A stretch of DNA of 64,000 nucleotides, taken from the NCBI GenBank assembly GCA_025352825.1, contig JANXSG010000135.1, positions 1 through 64,000 of the forward strand. The letters are read 5' to 3'. Position 1 is the stretch's first letter. Each line of letters starts with the position of its first letter. Positions 8,373 to 17,577 of this stretch are shown here, piece after piece. The notes under the pieces are model-generated. The model was not told where the DNA came from, made no database searches, and worked only from the letters and a program-made list of their open reading frames with translations. The position numbers were made by a program, and so were the translations under genes. The stretch is from Chthonomonadaceae bacterium (GTDB lineage Bacteria > Armatimonadota > Chthonomonadetes > Chthonomonadales > Chthonomonadaceae).

Positions 8373-9695
8373 TTACGGCGAAGAAATCCCCAGCGCTTTC
8401 CATTCTGAATCGGTTAGAAAATCGAGGCTTTGCTTCAGTGATTTGACATTTGGAATACGTGAAAGTGCATCACGAACATCGGAAATTCCAGAACGGATAT
8501 CTGCTGGCAGCGAGATTTTAAGAGCCTCTTTGTAAACTTTCTCTGCATCATTCCATCGATCCTGCACGGCATAAGCCAGCCCCATGTTGAATTTGACATA
8601 GGGAAGCTTCGCTTCAAGCTGAAGCGCTTTTTGCCCGCTCTTGATGGATTCGTCATACTGCTTGGCGTTATACTGAGCCCATCCCAAATTTCCCCAGAGA
8701 TAGGGATCGGTAGGCGAGATACTGATTGCTGCCAGGTACTCAGCGATAGCTTCTAAATGTTTTCCACCCGTATCCATTGCTTGTGCGAGACTGGAATGAA
8801 GGGATGGCGCTTTTGGTGAGGCTGCAATCATTCCGCGAAGAAGCTGCTCAGCTTCTGGAAGACGTTTTAAAGATGCAAGTGTAGTCGCTTTCCCAATCGC
8901 AGCCTGCAAATCTGCACGATTTATACGCAGAGATGTCTCGAACTCTTCAAGAGCCTCCGTATGTTTGTTCTCCTGCTCGTCAAGATTTCCCAGTGCATTA
9001 TGAACAGCACCACTGTCTGGAGCAAACCCAAGCGCTTCCATAAGTGAGGTTCTGGCATGCACATAGTCACGAGCATGCAGATTTACATCGGCGAGCGATA
9101 ATCTCAGGGAAACATCGTCAGGTTTCAATTCGATCGCACGCTTATACGCTAGTCCTGCCTCATCATATTTTTCAGATTCCAATAAGGAACTACCGAGACC
9201 AGCGTAATAACCCGGAAATTTCGGATTGATCTGAATGGCCCCTTCGAACGCTTTTGCTGCCGCATCAAAATGTTTTCCCAGTCCATAAAATGTCGCCAAA
9301 CTTGCATAAAAATCTGGAAATGTAGGATTCAACTCGATGGCTTTACTGTAAGCAGCGGCACCCTCGTCAAATTTTTTCATTCTTGCATAGACATTTGCAA
9401 GCCCCACATACCCCTGTATGTCCTTGGGATACGCCAGATTTACCTTCTTGAAAGCAGCCACACTTTCATCAATTTTCCCACCATTGAACAGCTCAGAAGC
9501 TTTCTTATTCAGTTCTTCTGCAGATGGCTTTATAGGTGGACCTGCGGGTACAATTTTAGGAGTAGCAGGGGTAGTTTTCGGGCTTAGCCCCGGGTCTACT
9601 TTCGGAGTATCTGATTTTGAAGTCTGTGCTGAACTGTCAGAGAGTGCATTACCCAGCGACATCCATATTAAAATGGCGATTCCTAAATGTTTCAT
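8373..9695 (-). CDS. Secreted tetratricopeptide-repeat protein
   Basis: About 440 aa from the ATG at 9695, chosen because GGAG lies 7 bases upstream and a normal signal peptide follows (MKHLGIAILIWMSLGNALS, cleavage near SSAQ). The ORF-track start 11 codons upstream has no such support. A Pro/Thr-rich linker (about 30-60) is followed by about ten TPR units of 34 residues, with patterns such as YVGLANVYARMKKFDEGAAAY and YAGLGSSLLESEKYDEAGLAY, up to about residue 410. TPRs are protein-interaction scaffolds; this one should act in the periplasm. It is convergent with the isomerase gene and divergent from the PBP4 gene. Confidence 0.85.
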   Translation of the reverse strand: MKHLGIAILIWMSLGNALSDSSAQTSKSDTPKVDPGLSPKTTPATPKIVPAGPPIKPSAEELNKKASELFNGGKIDESVAAFKKVNLAYPKDIQGYVGLANVYARMKKFDEGAAAYSKAIELNPTFPDFYASLATFYGLGKHFDAAAKAFEGAIQINPKFPGYYAGLGSSLLESEKYDEAGLAYKRAIELKPDDVSLRLSLADVNLHARDYVHARTSLMEALGFAPDSGAVHNALGNLDEQENKHTEALEEFETSLRINRADLQAAIGKATTLASLKRLPEAEQLLRGMIAASPKAPSLHSSLAQAMDTGGKHLEAIAEYLAAISISPTDPYLWGNLGWAQYNAKQYDESIKSGQKALQLEAKLPYVKFNMGLAYAVQDRWNDAEKVYKEALKISLPADIRSGISDVRDALSRIPNVKSLKQSLDFLTDSEWKALGISSP

Positions 9696-9847
9696 TGATA
9701 TACTCCATTCCCAAACAACCCTGCGCAATATCTATGGTTAGATTATGATTAGTATCGGAATACTCAGCTATATTTCTGCAGAGTATACTAAATAGCATGC
9801 AAACAAACAGGCAGAATAACTCAATTTTGAGTAGGATTTAACACCAT

Positions 9848-11341
9848 ATGGAATTAGACGTGTTTTTGAGTAAGGTGTTCGCAAAATATTTTAAAGCGCT
9901 CTTCGTATTAATACTAATTTCGTTCCTAGAAAGTGCCGATGCTCAGAAGATTGGTGAGCACGCAGCAGCAGCTTTAGTAAAGAGTATTGATTGGTCGCTT
10001 GAGATACCTGACCTCCATACCGGATGGCAGGGTATCTATATAGAGCGTTTACGTGATTCTAAAGTACTATATCAACACGAAGCACATCATGTTTTTCTGC
10101 CGGCATCGAATAATAAAATTCTAACATCAGCTGTGGCTCTGGCAAACTTAGGAGCTGACTTTCGTTATCACACTCAGTTGCGGCGCAATAGACCAATTTT
10201 AAAAAATGGCACACTAAAAGGTGATTTGATACTTATTGGATCCGGTGATCCCCTGCTATCCCCCGCCGACCTCAAATCTATTGCGAAGGAAACAATTAAA
10301 GCTGGTATCAAACGCGTTTCGGGTGCAATACTATACGATGATACACTCTTTGATCACCAGCGCTACGGGGATACTTGGGCATGGGATGATATGGATTTTT
10401 ACTACTCTGCTCAAATTAGTGCACTGAACTTGAATGAAAATATGGTATTCCTACAGCCGCACCCGGGAAAGAAAAAAGGAGATCCTGTACGTTTCGATAT
10501 AGGTCCGGTGACAGATTATGCCAATATTCTTAATTCTGCAGTTACAGGCGGCGCCGGCACACCTTCTACTCTGAATATAAGCCGTCAATTGGGTCTGAAT
10601 ACTATCCTGGTAACAGGAACGATTCCGCTCGATATCAAACCTGATAAAAATCTTCCCGTGGGAGTTACCATCGACAATCCATCACGTTATGCAGCATATG
10701 TATTAAAAAAATATTTGGAAAGAGATGGTGTACGAGTACACGGTGGAATTCTTGAATCTAAAACCTCAGCACACGCGTTAAAATTGGTATCTGAGCATGT
10801 TTCGGAGCCTCTTTCTGTCATTCTTAAAAAACTGAATAAACCAAGTGATAACCTTGTCGCTGAGTGCCTTTTAAAGACCGTCGGCGCAAAATTGAAAAAG
10901 CAGGGCACGGGCGGTGAATCAGGAACAGGAGCGCAAGCTGCACGCGAATGGTTCAAGTTGATCGGAATGGATATTTCAGAACTTAATCAAGCCGATGGCT
11001 CTGGTCTGTCGCGTACGAACTACGTTTCCCCAGCCAATATCGTCAAACTACTCGTCTTCCTTCATTCACGGCCTGATTTCTCAGTATTCTTCGATTCGCT
11101 TCCTATAGCTGGTGTGGATGGATCTTTGCGAAACCGTATGAAAGATACGCCAGCTTTCAACAACTGCCATGCAAAAACAGGTTATGTATCCCATGCCAGT
11201 AGTCTGAGTGGCTACGTTACCAACAAAGACGGAGATATAATGGTTTTCTCAATACTGATGAACAATCATCTATGCCCAAACAAAGTTTGCACTCAAATAC
11301 AAGATAAAATCGTAAATCTGCTCGCTAACTATACCGAATAG
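9848..11341 (+). CDS. dacB: D-alanyl-D-alanine carboxypeptidase/endopeptidase (PBP4/DacB type)
   Basis: 497 aa with a hydrophobic export signal (about residues 15-33, ending SADAQ). All three penicillin-binding motifs are present in order: SxxK in PASNNKILTS (about 90), SxN in KPSDNLVAE (about 335) and KTG in HAKTGYVSHASSLSGY (about 440). The GTIP region and the large insert between the first two motifs are those of class C PBP4. It trims D-Ala or cleaves D-Ala-DAP cross-links of peptidoglycan in the periplasm. It is a single gene, divergent from the TPR gene with a 150-base shared upstream region, and convergent with the response regulator. Confidence 0.9.
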   Translation: MELDVFLSKVFAKYFKALFVLILISFLESADAQKIGEHAAAALVKSIDWSLEIPDLHTGWQGIYIERLRDSKVLYQHEAHHVFLPASNNKILTSAVALANLGADFRYHTQLRRNRPILKNGTLKGDLILIGSGDPLLSPADLKSIAKETIKAGIKRVSGAILYDDTLFDHQRYGDTWAWDDMDFYYSAQISALNLNENMVFLQPHPGKKKGDPVRFDIGPVTDYANILNSAVTGGAGTPSTLNISRQLGLNTILVTGTIPLDIKPDKNLPVGVTIDNPSRYAAYVLKKYLERDGVRVHGGILESKTSAHALKLVSEHVSEPLSVILKKLNKPSDNLVAECLLKTVGAKLKKQGTGGESGTGAQAAREWFKLIGMDISELNQADGSGLSRTNYVSPANIVKLLVFLHSRPDFSVFFDSLPIAGVDGSLRNRMKDTPAFNNCHAKTGYVSHASSLSGYVTNKDGDIMVFSILMNNHLCPNKVCTQIQDKIVNLLANYTE

Positions 11342-11383
11342 AATCGGCATATTCTCGTACAAATACATAACTATGACGAGCGA

Positions 11384-12079
11384 TTAGTCATGACTGGAAG
11401 TGAGTTTATAGCCAAATCCTCGAATGGTAATAAGATAAGTTGGATTATCTGGGTCTGCTTCAATTTTTTGGCGAAGGCGGCGAACATAAACAGCCAGCGT
11501 TTTGACACCCAGATCACTTTCGTACCCCCAAATATTTTGGAATATCCAGTCCATTGCAAGCGCTTTTTCTCGATTTCTAGCTAATAGAAGCATAAGTTCA
11601 AATTCACGCTCCGTCAGTTTTGCTGGCACGCCAAACCTGGTTACATCCCTCCTGTCTATATCTACGACGAGATCTCCAATGAGAATCTGTTTTTTCGCAT
11701 CTTGAGGGTTATTATACTCGGTGGCTCGACGCAGATGTGCACGCACTCTGGCAACGAGCTCTCTCGGAGCAAATGGCTTCGTCAGGTAGTCGTCCCCACC
11801 GACTTCCAATCCTATTACTTTATCCGCATTATCATCTTTGGCCGTCAAAAAAATGATAGGCATGTTATGGCGAGTTCGAATCTGCCTGCAAAGACTATAT
11901 CCATCCTGATCTGGCAGACTGACATCTAACACGATCATGTCGAAAGGCTCACCATCCAACGCTCGTTTCGCCTCCTCAGCATTCACCGCTGTTTGGCAGT
12001 AGTAACCTTCCGTCGATAGCAGCTTCTCGATCGCCCTTAGTATAAATCTATCGTCATCAACCAGAAGCAATCGAGGCAT
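11384..12079 (-). CDS. OmpR/PhoB-family response regulator
   Basis: 231 aa. The receiver domain (1-120) has the acidic pair DDD at 8-10, phospho-acceptor D52 in VLDVSLPDQDGY, and the LTAKDD switch lysine near 102. A winged-helix DNA-binding domain follows (about 135-229) with LTEREFELMLLLARN, GVKTLAVYVRRLRQKIE and TIRGFGYKL. It lies 28 bases downstream of the histidine kinase gene on the same strand, so the two form a co-transcribed two-component pair. Target genes cannot be told from the sequence. Confidence 0.92.
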   Translation of the reverse strand: MPRLLLVDDDRFILRAIEKLLSTEGYYCQTAVNAEEAKRALDGEPFDMIVLDVSLPDQDGYSLCRQIRTRHNMPIIFLTAKDDNADKVIGLEVGGDDYLTKPFAPRELVARVRAHLRRATEYNNPQDAKKQILIGDLVVDIDRRDVTRFGVPAKLTEREFELMLLLARNREKALAMDWIFQNIWGYESDLGVKTLAVYVRRLRQKIEADPDNPTYLITIRGFGYKLTSSHD

Positions 12080-12107
12080 GAATCATTATCTCCTTCTTCA
12101 CGAAACA

Positions 12108-13793
12108 TTACGGAAGTGCGGGAAAGGATATGTTAAATACCGTACCGATTCCAGGTTCACTTTGTACACATATATGGCCTCCATGCTCTTCAACTATTTT
12201 TTTGCAGCTGAATAGCCCCAGTCCAAATCCATTCGCCCTTGTTGTAAAGAATGGATTAAACAACTTCTCCATCGTATCGGCTGAAATACCAATCCCCGTA
12301 TCTCCGATCTCTAATATTTGCTGATCTCCGCCATCATATCCTCTGATAATCAGGCTGCCGCCATTCGTAGTCATCGCCTGAATAGCATTTAAGCAAAGAT
12401 TTACAAAGAGATGGATTAATTGCGAGGAATCGGCGGCAATCAGCTTAAAATTGGTTGGGATATCAACCACTATCTCAATTCCGTTTATCGCTGCCTGGCC
12501 CGAAATTAATGGTATGACTTTCGAAATGACTTCAGCCAACTGGATAGGTGTCGTATTAAGTGCAGCCGGCCGAGAAAAAGCTAATAGATGATGAGTGAGA
12601 GAAGTAAATCGATTTACTTGAAAGCGCATCTCTGCCGAAGCAAGGGATGGTTCTGCATCTAATTCACATTGCATCGCTGTTAAAATATTTCTGATATCAT
12701 GCGCCACGCTCGCTGCTAGTGCTCCAGCAATATGCAGCTTCTCCATTTCTACCATTCCATCATGGGCAGATCGAAGCCTATCAAGTGTTAATCTCAAATT
12801 CTGTTGTAATTTATGATTTTCAATGGTAAGAGATACCTGGTCTATAACGGCCTGAATATGCATAGCTCGAAGTCTATCACGCTCGTGTGTTATTATCTGC
12901 CCCCCGATGATAACGAGCCCGATTTTTCGATTATTGCTAATTAGATCGGCGTGGTTTATAGCACAATTAAGTCTATTTAAAAGAAGCTGATCTATGATCT
13001 CAGGTCGATTCTCTAAGTTAAATTGCATATACTCTTTGGTTTGCCTAACAATAGCATCTTCTAAATCTGGCTTGATTGGTATGACTATCTCAGATATACC
13101 ATTTTCTTGTACCCACTCCAAACCTTCGTATTTCATGCCCAAATCATCTGTAAGCAGGATAGCAACGTATTCTGGAAATAGCAGAGTTTGAAGTATTTGT
13201 ATTATGGAAGATATAGTTTCATGAGATGTGCTATGTTCTATAGTTAGTTGGCAAAGTGCATTGATAGCATGCAAAGTATTCGAAGTTTCCTGGAACTCTT
13301 GTGTGCGTTCGTCAAGTTGATCTTGAATCTCTTTTTGGAGAAGTTTCGTTTCCGTAATATCTTGGAAAGTCCAAAGCCGGGCAATAGGTATGCATTCTGA
13401 ATTGTATACTGGGCCTGTAAATCTTAAAAGTGTAGTAGTAGGAATGCTTAAAAGTTCAATTTCATCCTGATAGGAGAGTTCTGGGTTATTGTAAGTCTTA
13501 TCCAGCAGTTCAATAAAGGATTCGGAATCTCGTACGCGATCGTAGGCTAACTGTCGAGTTAGAATTGGATCAAGCTCTACTATATCCTGCGGTGTGACCG
13601 AGAATAGCTCCCCCATTCTGCGATTTGCAATAATATCCTGACGGTCCAACCCGCTCATTAGTATGGCAGTGTCTGTGGCTTGGAGCAAAGCTTGCAAAAG
13701 CGCGAATTCATTCCCTTTATACATTGGATTCAAAGCTATTTGTGGTGAAATTTTGCTGTCAATTTTGGTATCCATACTGCAAGTATAACCCAT
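12108..13793 (-). CDS. PAS-containing sensor histidine kinase
   Basis: 561 aa and apparently cytosolic, as no membrane segment is seen. It has a PAS domain (about 30-155, ending WTFQDITE), a coiled stretch (about 150-175), a GAF-like region (about 185-325) and then the phospho-acceptor H365 in SVAHDIRNILTAMQ. The ATPase domain has an N box (NLCLNAIQAM, about 465), G1 (EIGDTGIGIS, about 497) and G2 (GFGLGLFSCKKIVEEHGG). It phosphorylates the adjacent response regulator. The start is uncertain, as MDTK at residue 7 is equally possible. Residues 28-47 are closely matched by a remnant at 19601-19660. Confidence 0.9.
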   Translation of the reverse strand: MGYTCSMDTKIDSKISPQIALNPMYKGNEFALLQALLQATDTAILMSGLDRQDIIANRRMGELFSVTPQDIVELDPILTRQLAYDRVRDSESFIELLDKTYNNPELSYQDEIELLSIPTTTLLRFTGPVYNSECIPIARLWTFQDITETKLLQKEIQDQLDERTQEFQETSNTLHAINALCQLTIEHSTSHETISSIIQILQTLLFPEYVAILLTDDLGMKYEGLEWVQENGISEIVIPIKPDLEDAIVRQTKEYMQFNLENRPEIIDQLLLNRLNCAINHADLISNNRKIGLVIIGGQIITHERDRLRAMHIQAVIDQVSLTIENHKLQQNLRLTLDRLRSAHDGMVEMEKLHIAGALAASVAHDIRNILTAMQCELDAEPSLASAEMRFQVNRFTSLTHHLLAFSRPAALNTTPIQLAEVISKVIPLISGQAAINGIEIVVDIPTNFKLIAADSSQLIHLFVNLCLNAIQAMTTNGGSLIIRGYDGGDQQILEIGDTGIGISADTMEKLFNPFFTTRANGFGLGLFSCKKIVEEHGGHICVQSEPGIGTVFNISFPALP

Positions 13794-14289
13794 ATAAAGC
13801 TGGAATCCAATACTTTATTTTCTTCCATCCTTAGCTGCAAATTTAGTAATCAGGGCGGTTCAATATAGTTCTGGTGCGTGTATTGCGCTTAAAGTGAACC
13901 GTATCAAACATCCGAATTGAACATATATTTACAGATATAAACTCACGAGCCTTTGCAAAATTCTCAAAATGGTCAAAACACTCTTCACGCCCTCACCCGC
14001 ATCCCCCTCTCCCAAAAACAGGAGAGGGGGTCGGGGGGTGAGGGCTAAAATATGTGCATGAACCCGATTTTTGCAATTCCCTCTCACAATAATCATATTT
14101 CTGTCAGTGATTTTTAGAATGAATGCATCGTCATGTTTGCAAATTCCCCATTCGCATATTTGCTGAATTAAATGAGAATATTTCGAATTTAAATTATTGA
14201 TTTTAATCCACCTTGGACTTATTACTAATCTCTCAAGAGCTATTTATATCCAATCTTGAGTGTTATTTATGCGATTGATGATGATATAC
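13794..14289. other. Intergenic region between the kinase and the ABC operon
   Basis: No gene is seen in these ~500 bases. The centre holds a short MITE-like element with a G-rich hairpin (annotated separately). The remainder is AT-rich, with no other convincing RNA or ORF. The kinase promoter must lie in the left part, and the ABC operon promoter starts at 14290. Confidence 0.7.
13947..14083. repeat. Short degenerate MITE-like element carrying a G-rich hairpin
   Basis: The core (13990-14044) is a hairpin whose arms combine CCCTCACCC and CCCCCTCTCC with GGAGAGGGGG and GGGGTGAGGG around CAAAAACA. The right flank TTTTGCAATTCCCTC matches the 46.4-kb element terminus with one mismatch. The left flank GAGCCTTTGCAAAA is a decayed version of the other terminus. 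It looks like a minimal or eroded member of the same family. Confidence 0.6.
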
Positions 14290-14318
14290 TTGACATCTCT
14301 GCCGATAAAGTTTAAAAT
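14290..14318 (+). promoter_or_regulatory. Sigma-70-type promoter of the sugar ABC operon
   Basis: TTGACA at 14290-14295 and TAAAAT at 14313-14318 are separated by exactly 17 bases. The predicted start is near 14325, inside the tandem repeats that follow, and gives a leader of about 100 bases before the first ORF. Confidence 0.75.
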
Positions 14319-14356
14319 ACAAACGGTTGCTACAAACGGTTGCTACAAACGGTTGT
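14318..14356 (+). promoter_or_regulatory. Three tandem 13-bp repeats, candidate operator
   Basis: TACAAACGGTTGC occurs three times head to tail (14318, 14331, 14344; the last base of copy 3 is T). The first copy touches the -10 box and the array covers the transcription start. The inner CAAACGGTTG is nearly palindromic with a central CG, as in LacI-type operators. The position suits a repressor of the downstream sugar importer (inference). Confidence 0.6.
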
Positions 14357-14375
14357 ATCATTTCACGTATGATAC
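14355..14375. promoter_or_regulatory. Perfect inverted repeat next to the tandem repeats
   Basis: GTATCAT and ATGATAC, 7 bp each, are separated by 7 bases and begin in the last tandem unit. This could be a second operator or a leader hairpin. It has no T-run, so it is not a terminator. Confidence 0.5.
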
Positions 14376-14420
14376 TGAAACTACTAAGTCGACCTGATAC
14401 AAGTTCAGTGAATTCGGCGA

Positions 14421-15821
14421 ATGCCTTCCTTAGTAGATGGATCAGAATTCGAGAGTAGAATAAGAATTGACCTTCTAACAAAAACTTTTCAGCTCAGAAA
14501 GCAAATTTTAAATTTCCACCTCGATATTCGAGCACGATATGCATTAGTTTTAACTATTTGTACACTTTATGTTCTGGGATGTAAAAATGTTCACGAAGTG
14601 CATCCCCAGATCATAAACCTGAGAGTGAGCGTATATAGTGGTAAAGAGGAATCGGACCTGGCAGCAAAATATGCCATTGCGTTCGAAGCGAACCATCCAA
14701 ACATTCATATCCGCATAGAACCTGTTGCGGGAATGGATAATAACATGAAATTGACCATGCAGTCAGTAGCGGGCACACTGCCGGATGTAGTGTTCCTAGT
14801 TGATTCCAACGTACCCACCTTCAATCGATATCACATCGTTAAAAACCTCTGGCCGTTTATTTATAACGATCAAGCCTTTAACGTAAAAGATATTTATCCC
14901 CAGATGTTAGAGACCGGTAAAGATCGAAACGGCAGCCTCTATATGCTCCCAAGAGAACTTGGGGTTGTAGTTATGTTCTACAACAGAACGCTGTTTCGAC
15001 GTGCAGGACTCCCATATCCATCACCCAAATGGACATACGACGAATTTGTTGAAATGGCGCAAAAATTAACCGTCAGGGATAGCTCGGGACGCACTACACA
15101 ATATGGTTTCCGCGCAAACTACAACTGGCCCGGACTTTATGCTTCGTTGATCTACAGCGAAGGGGGTAAACTGCTGAGTCCCGACAGAATGACCAGTCTT
15201 CTGGGATCAGCAAAGTCAGCTCATGCTCTGCATCTTCTAACAGATATGGTAACCGATTTGCAAATTGCCGCCCCACAAGATGCCACTCTTACATCCCAGG
15301 CGATCCATCCCTTTAGTGCAGGTATAGTGGCCATGACGCCCAGCGTATTTCCAGCGGTTCCAAAAATGCGTGCCACCATGAAACAGTTCGACTGGGATGT
15401 TCAGCGGATGCCTCGTGGCAGTCATAAACTGGTTGTAACTATAGGGGCATCGGGGTATGGCATCTCAGAAACAACACTGCATCCACAAGAATCGTGGCAG
15501 TTCCTGCGCTTCATTCTCAGTACGGAAGGTCAGAAAATTCTCGCCTCGCAAGGCAGCGGTATTCCTGCTCTCAAATCGCTAGCCAAAGATTCCTGCTGGC
15601 GTAAACGAGACCTTCCTCCACAGAATCTGAATGCCTTCACGGATTCAGTTCCGTATGGCATGCCGTGGCAAGATTCCTTGATATTCGCTGATCCCGAGGT
15701 CGTGGATGTAGTTAATGAGGCATTTGACCGCGTCTTCTTGAAACAAAAGAGTGTTGAAAAAGCCTTTGATGAAGCCGATAGTAGGATTTCTGAGATATTA
15801 AAGAAAAGAGCTAGGCAATGA
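14421..15821 (+). CDS. Sugar ABC transporter substrate-binding lipoprotein (family 1)
   Basis: 466 aa. A hydrophobic segment ending in the lipobox-like LYVLGC (Cys at about 54) marks an exported lipoprotein, preceded by an unusually long 35-residue N-terminus. No ATG, GTG or TTG closer to the signal is in frame and no clear ribosome site precedes the ATG, so the start is uncertain. The mature part is a typical carbohydrate-binding protein: FEANHPNIHIRIEPV, a LPDVVFLVDSNVPTF hinge region, LPRELGVVVMFYNRTLFRRAGLPYP and PKWTYDEFVEMAQKL. It delivers an unknown sugar to the permeases. Its end overlaps the next gene by 4 bases (ATGA). Confidence 0.88.
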   Translation: MPSLVDGSEFESRIRIDLLTKTFQLRKQILNFHLDIRARYALVLTICTLYVLGCKNVHEVHPQIINLRVSVYSGKEESDLAAKYAIAFEANHPNIHIRIEPVAGMDNNMKLTMQSVAGTLPDVVFLVDSNVPTFNRYHIVKNLWPFIYNDQAFNVKDIYPQMLETGKDRNGSLYMLPRELGVVVMFYNRTLFRRAGLPYPSPKWTYDEFVEMAQKLTVRDSSGRTTQYGFRANYNWPGLYASLIYSEGGKLLSPDRMTSLLGSAKSAHALHLLTDMVTDLQIAAPQDATLTSQAIHPFSAGIVAMTPSVFPAVPKMRATMKQFDWDVQRMPRGSHKLVVTIGASGYGISETTLHPQESWQFLRFILSTEGQKILASQGSGIPALKSLAKDSCWRKRDLPPQNLNAFTDSVPYGMPWQDSLIFADPEVVDVVNEAFDRVFLKQKSVEKAFDEADSRISEILKKRARQ

Positions 15822-16729
15822 CACGGCTTGTGCATACGATGTCACGGTCTAAACGGCGCGAAACGTTGGAGGGTCTCCTGTTTGCATCACCACTGCTTTT
15901 AGGTTTGATTACTCTGACAGTCTGGCCAGTTCTCCGCTCACTTTATATAAGTTTTACCCGATACGATCTTTTTACTCCGCCTGTTTTCATCGGTGTGCGG
16001 AACTATTCAGAGTTGTTTCAAGATCATCTGTTCTGGCAGTCGCTTAGGGTTACCACCATTTACTGAGTGATCAGTGTTCCCCTGGGACTGATATGCAGCC
16101 TGATGGTGGCTCTATTGATGAACCAAAAAGTATTCGGAATTACCGTTTTTCGAACAATATTTTATCTCCCTTCGGTTGTCTCTGGGGTCGCCGTTTCTTT
16201 ACTCTGGGTCTGGATTTTTAATCCAGATTATGGCCTTGCGAATGCACTCATGCGCAGTGCTGGCCTTCAACCAGTCTCCTGGCTAAACGATTCCCGAACC
16301 GCCCTCTTCTCCTTAATTTTGATGAGCCTGTGGGGAGTCGGAGGAGGAATGATGATCTATCTCGCAGGATTGCAAGGTGTTCCTTCAAATCTCTATGAGT
16401 CAGCTAGTTTGGATGGCGCTACCACCCTGCAAAAATTCAAGCATGTAACGCTTCCGATGCTCACTCCAGTAATTTTCTACAATCTCGTGATGGGTATCAT
16501 CGGATCGTTCCAGGTGTTTACACAGGCTTTTGTCATGACTTCTGGTGGGCCTGCCAACTCTACACTCTTCTATGTCCTCTACCTATTTCGACAAGAGTTT
16601 GCTTACTACCACATGGGTTACGCTTCTGCAATGGCTTGGATACTTTTTGGGATTATTTTACTGTTGACTCTACTAGTTTTCAGAACATCCGCCCTGTGGG
16701 TCTATTATGAGGGTGAGCGAAAAACATGA
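15818..16729 (+). pseudogene. MalF-type sugar ABC permease split by an in-frame TGA
   Basis: The two ORFs 15818-16066 (82 aa) and 16067-16729 (220 aa) lie in one frame and are separated only by a TGA at 16064-16066. Joined, they give a ~300-residue permease: the first membrane segment is near LLFASPLLLGLITLTVWPV, then SVPLGLICSLMVALLMN, and the EAA loop YESASLDGATTLQKFKHVTLP lies in the second part. Nothing is missing at the junction. A GTG directly follows the stop (TGAGTG), so termination-reinitiation could give two half-proteins; otherwise the gene is dead. Other genes here end in TGA, so the codon is a normal stop. The flanking genes overlap by 4 bases on both sides, so the operon is otherwise intact. 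Confidence 0.8.
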
Positions 16730-17574
16730 AACGCGGGCATCTTTCCGTACTCAGTAGTCTACAGAAGATGTGGATTTACATTGCACTCATACTTGGAGCC
16801 GGCATTCTGCTTCTCCTTTTTTTATGGATGGTATCCACAGCGCTAAAGACTGCTGATAGAGTAGCAGTTTTCCCTCCGCAGTGGATTCCGAATCCTGTAA
16901 AATGGTCGAACTTTAAAGAGGGGTGGACCACCCTTCCGTTCACGTTGTATCTGGGCAATACGGCCTTTATAACAGGCTCCGTAATTGCTGGTACACTGCT
17001 CACGGCTTCACTCGCCGCTTATAGTTTCTCTCGATTGCAATGGCCAGGGCGTGATATCGTTTTACTTATAACGTTAGCTACTTTGATGCTGCCTTCCCAG
17101 GTCACCATGATACCGGTGTTTTTGATGTTTCGAACTTCTGGATGGCTGAATACATTTTTACTGCTAACAATTGGTGCATGGCTGGGAGGTGGGGCAGTGA
17201 ATATATTTCTGCTCCGACAGTTCATGCTGACACTTCCGGTGGAACTAGAAGAGGCATCGAGGCTCGATGGATGTGGGACTTTCATGATTTATTGGTGCAG
17301 CATTCTGCCTCAAATCAAACCCTGTCTTGCAGTGGTTGCCGTCTTTACTTTTCTCGGTACTTGGAATGACTTCTTCGGACCACTAATCTATTTGACAACT
17401 CCAGACAAAGCAACTCTTGCACTCGGACTGCAGTTTTTCCAGGGGCATTATGGAGTCACACTGCACTACCTGATGGAAGTTTCTCTGCTCATCCTGGCCC
17501 CTTGTTTGCTGCTATTTTTATTCGCTCAGAGAGTCTTTCAAACAGGTTTTGTTATGACTGGAATTAAAGGATAA
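16726..17574 (+). CDS. MalG-type sugar ABC transporter permease
   Basis: 282 aa with six membrane segments. The start has LGAGILLLLFLWMVSTALK. FKEGWTTLPFTLYLGNTAFI and AAYSFSRLQWPGRD belong to the periplasmic and second-helix region typical of MalG-like proteins. The EAA loop is ELEEASRLDGCGTFMIYWCSILPQIKP. It would pair with the split MalF-type permease and an ATPase that is not in this operon, probably a shared MsmK/UgpC-like subunit. It overlaps the previous ORF by ATGA and is followed 3 bases later by the probable glycosidase gene. Confidence 0.92.
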   Translation: MKRGHLSVLSSLQKMWIYIALILGAGILLLLFLWMVSTALKTADRVAVFPPQWIPNPVKWSNFKEGWTTLPFTLYLGNTAFITGSVIAGTLLTASLAAYSFSRLQWPGRDIVLLITLATLMLPSQVTMIPVFLMFRTSGWLNTFLLLTIGAWLGGGAVNIFLLRQFMLTLPVELEEASRLDGCGTFMIYWCSILPQIKPCLAVVAVFTFLGTWNDFFGPLIYLTTPDKATLALGLQFFQGHYGVTLHYLMEVSLLILAPCLLLFLFAQRVFQTGFVMTGIKG

Positions 17575-17577
17575 GCT

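Noticed and set aside
13990-14044. G-rich hairpins as ordinary terminators
   Set aside because: They lack following T-runs, recur with the same sequence at many sites, and in two cases lie inside coding frames.
14318-14356. CRISPR array
   Set aside because: The units are 13 bp with no spacers; a tandem operator-like repeat fits better.
16064-16066. TGA recoded as an amino acid or selenocysteine in the permease
   Set aside because: Several genes here end in TGA, and a permease has no use for selenocysteine; a nonsense change or split gene is simpler.
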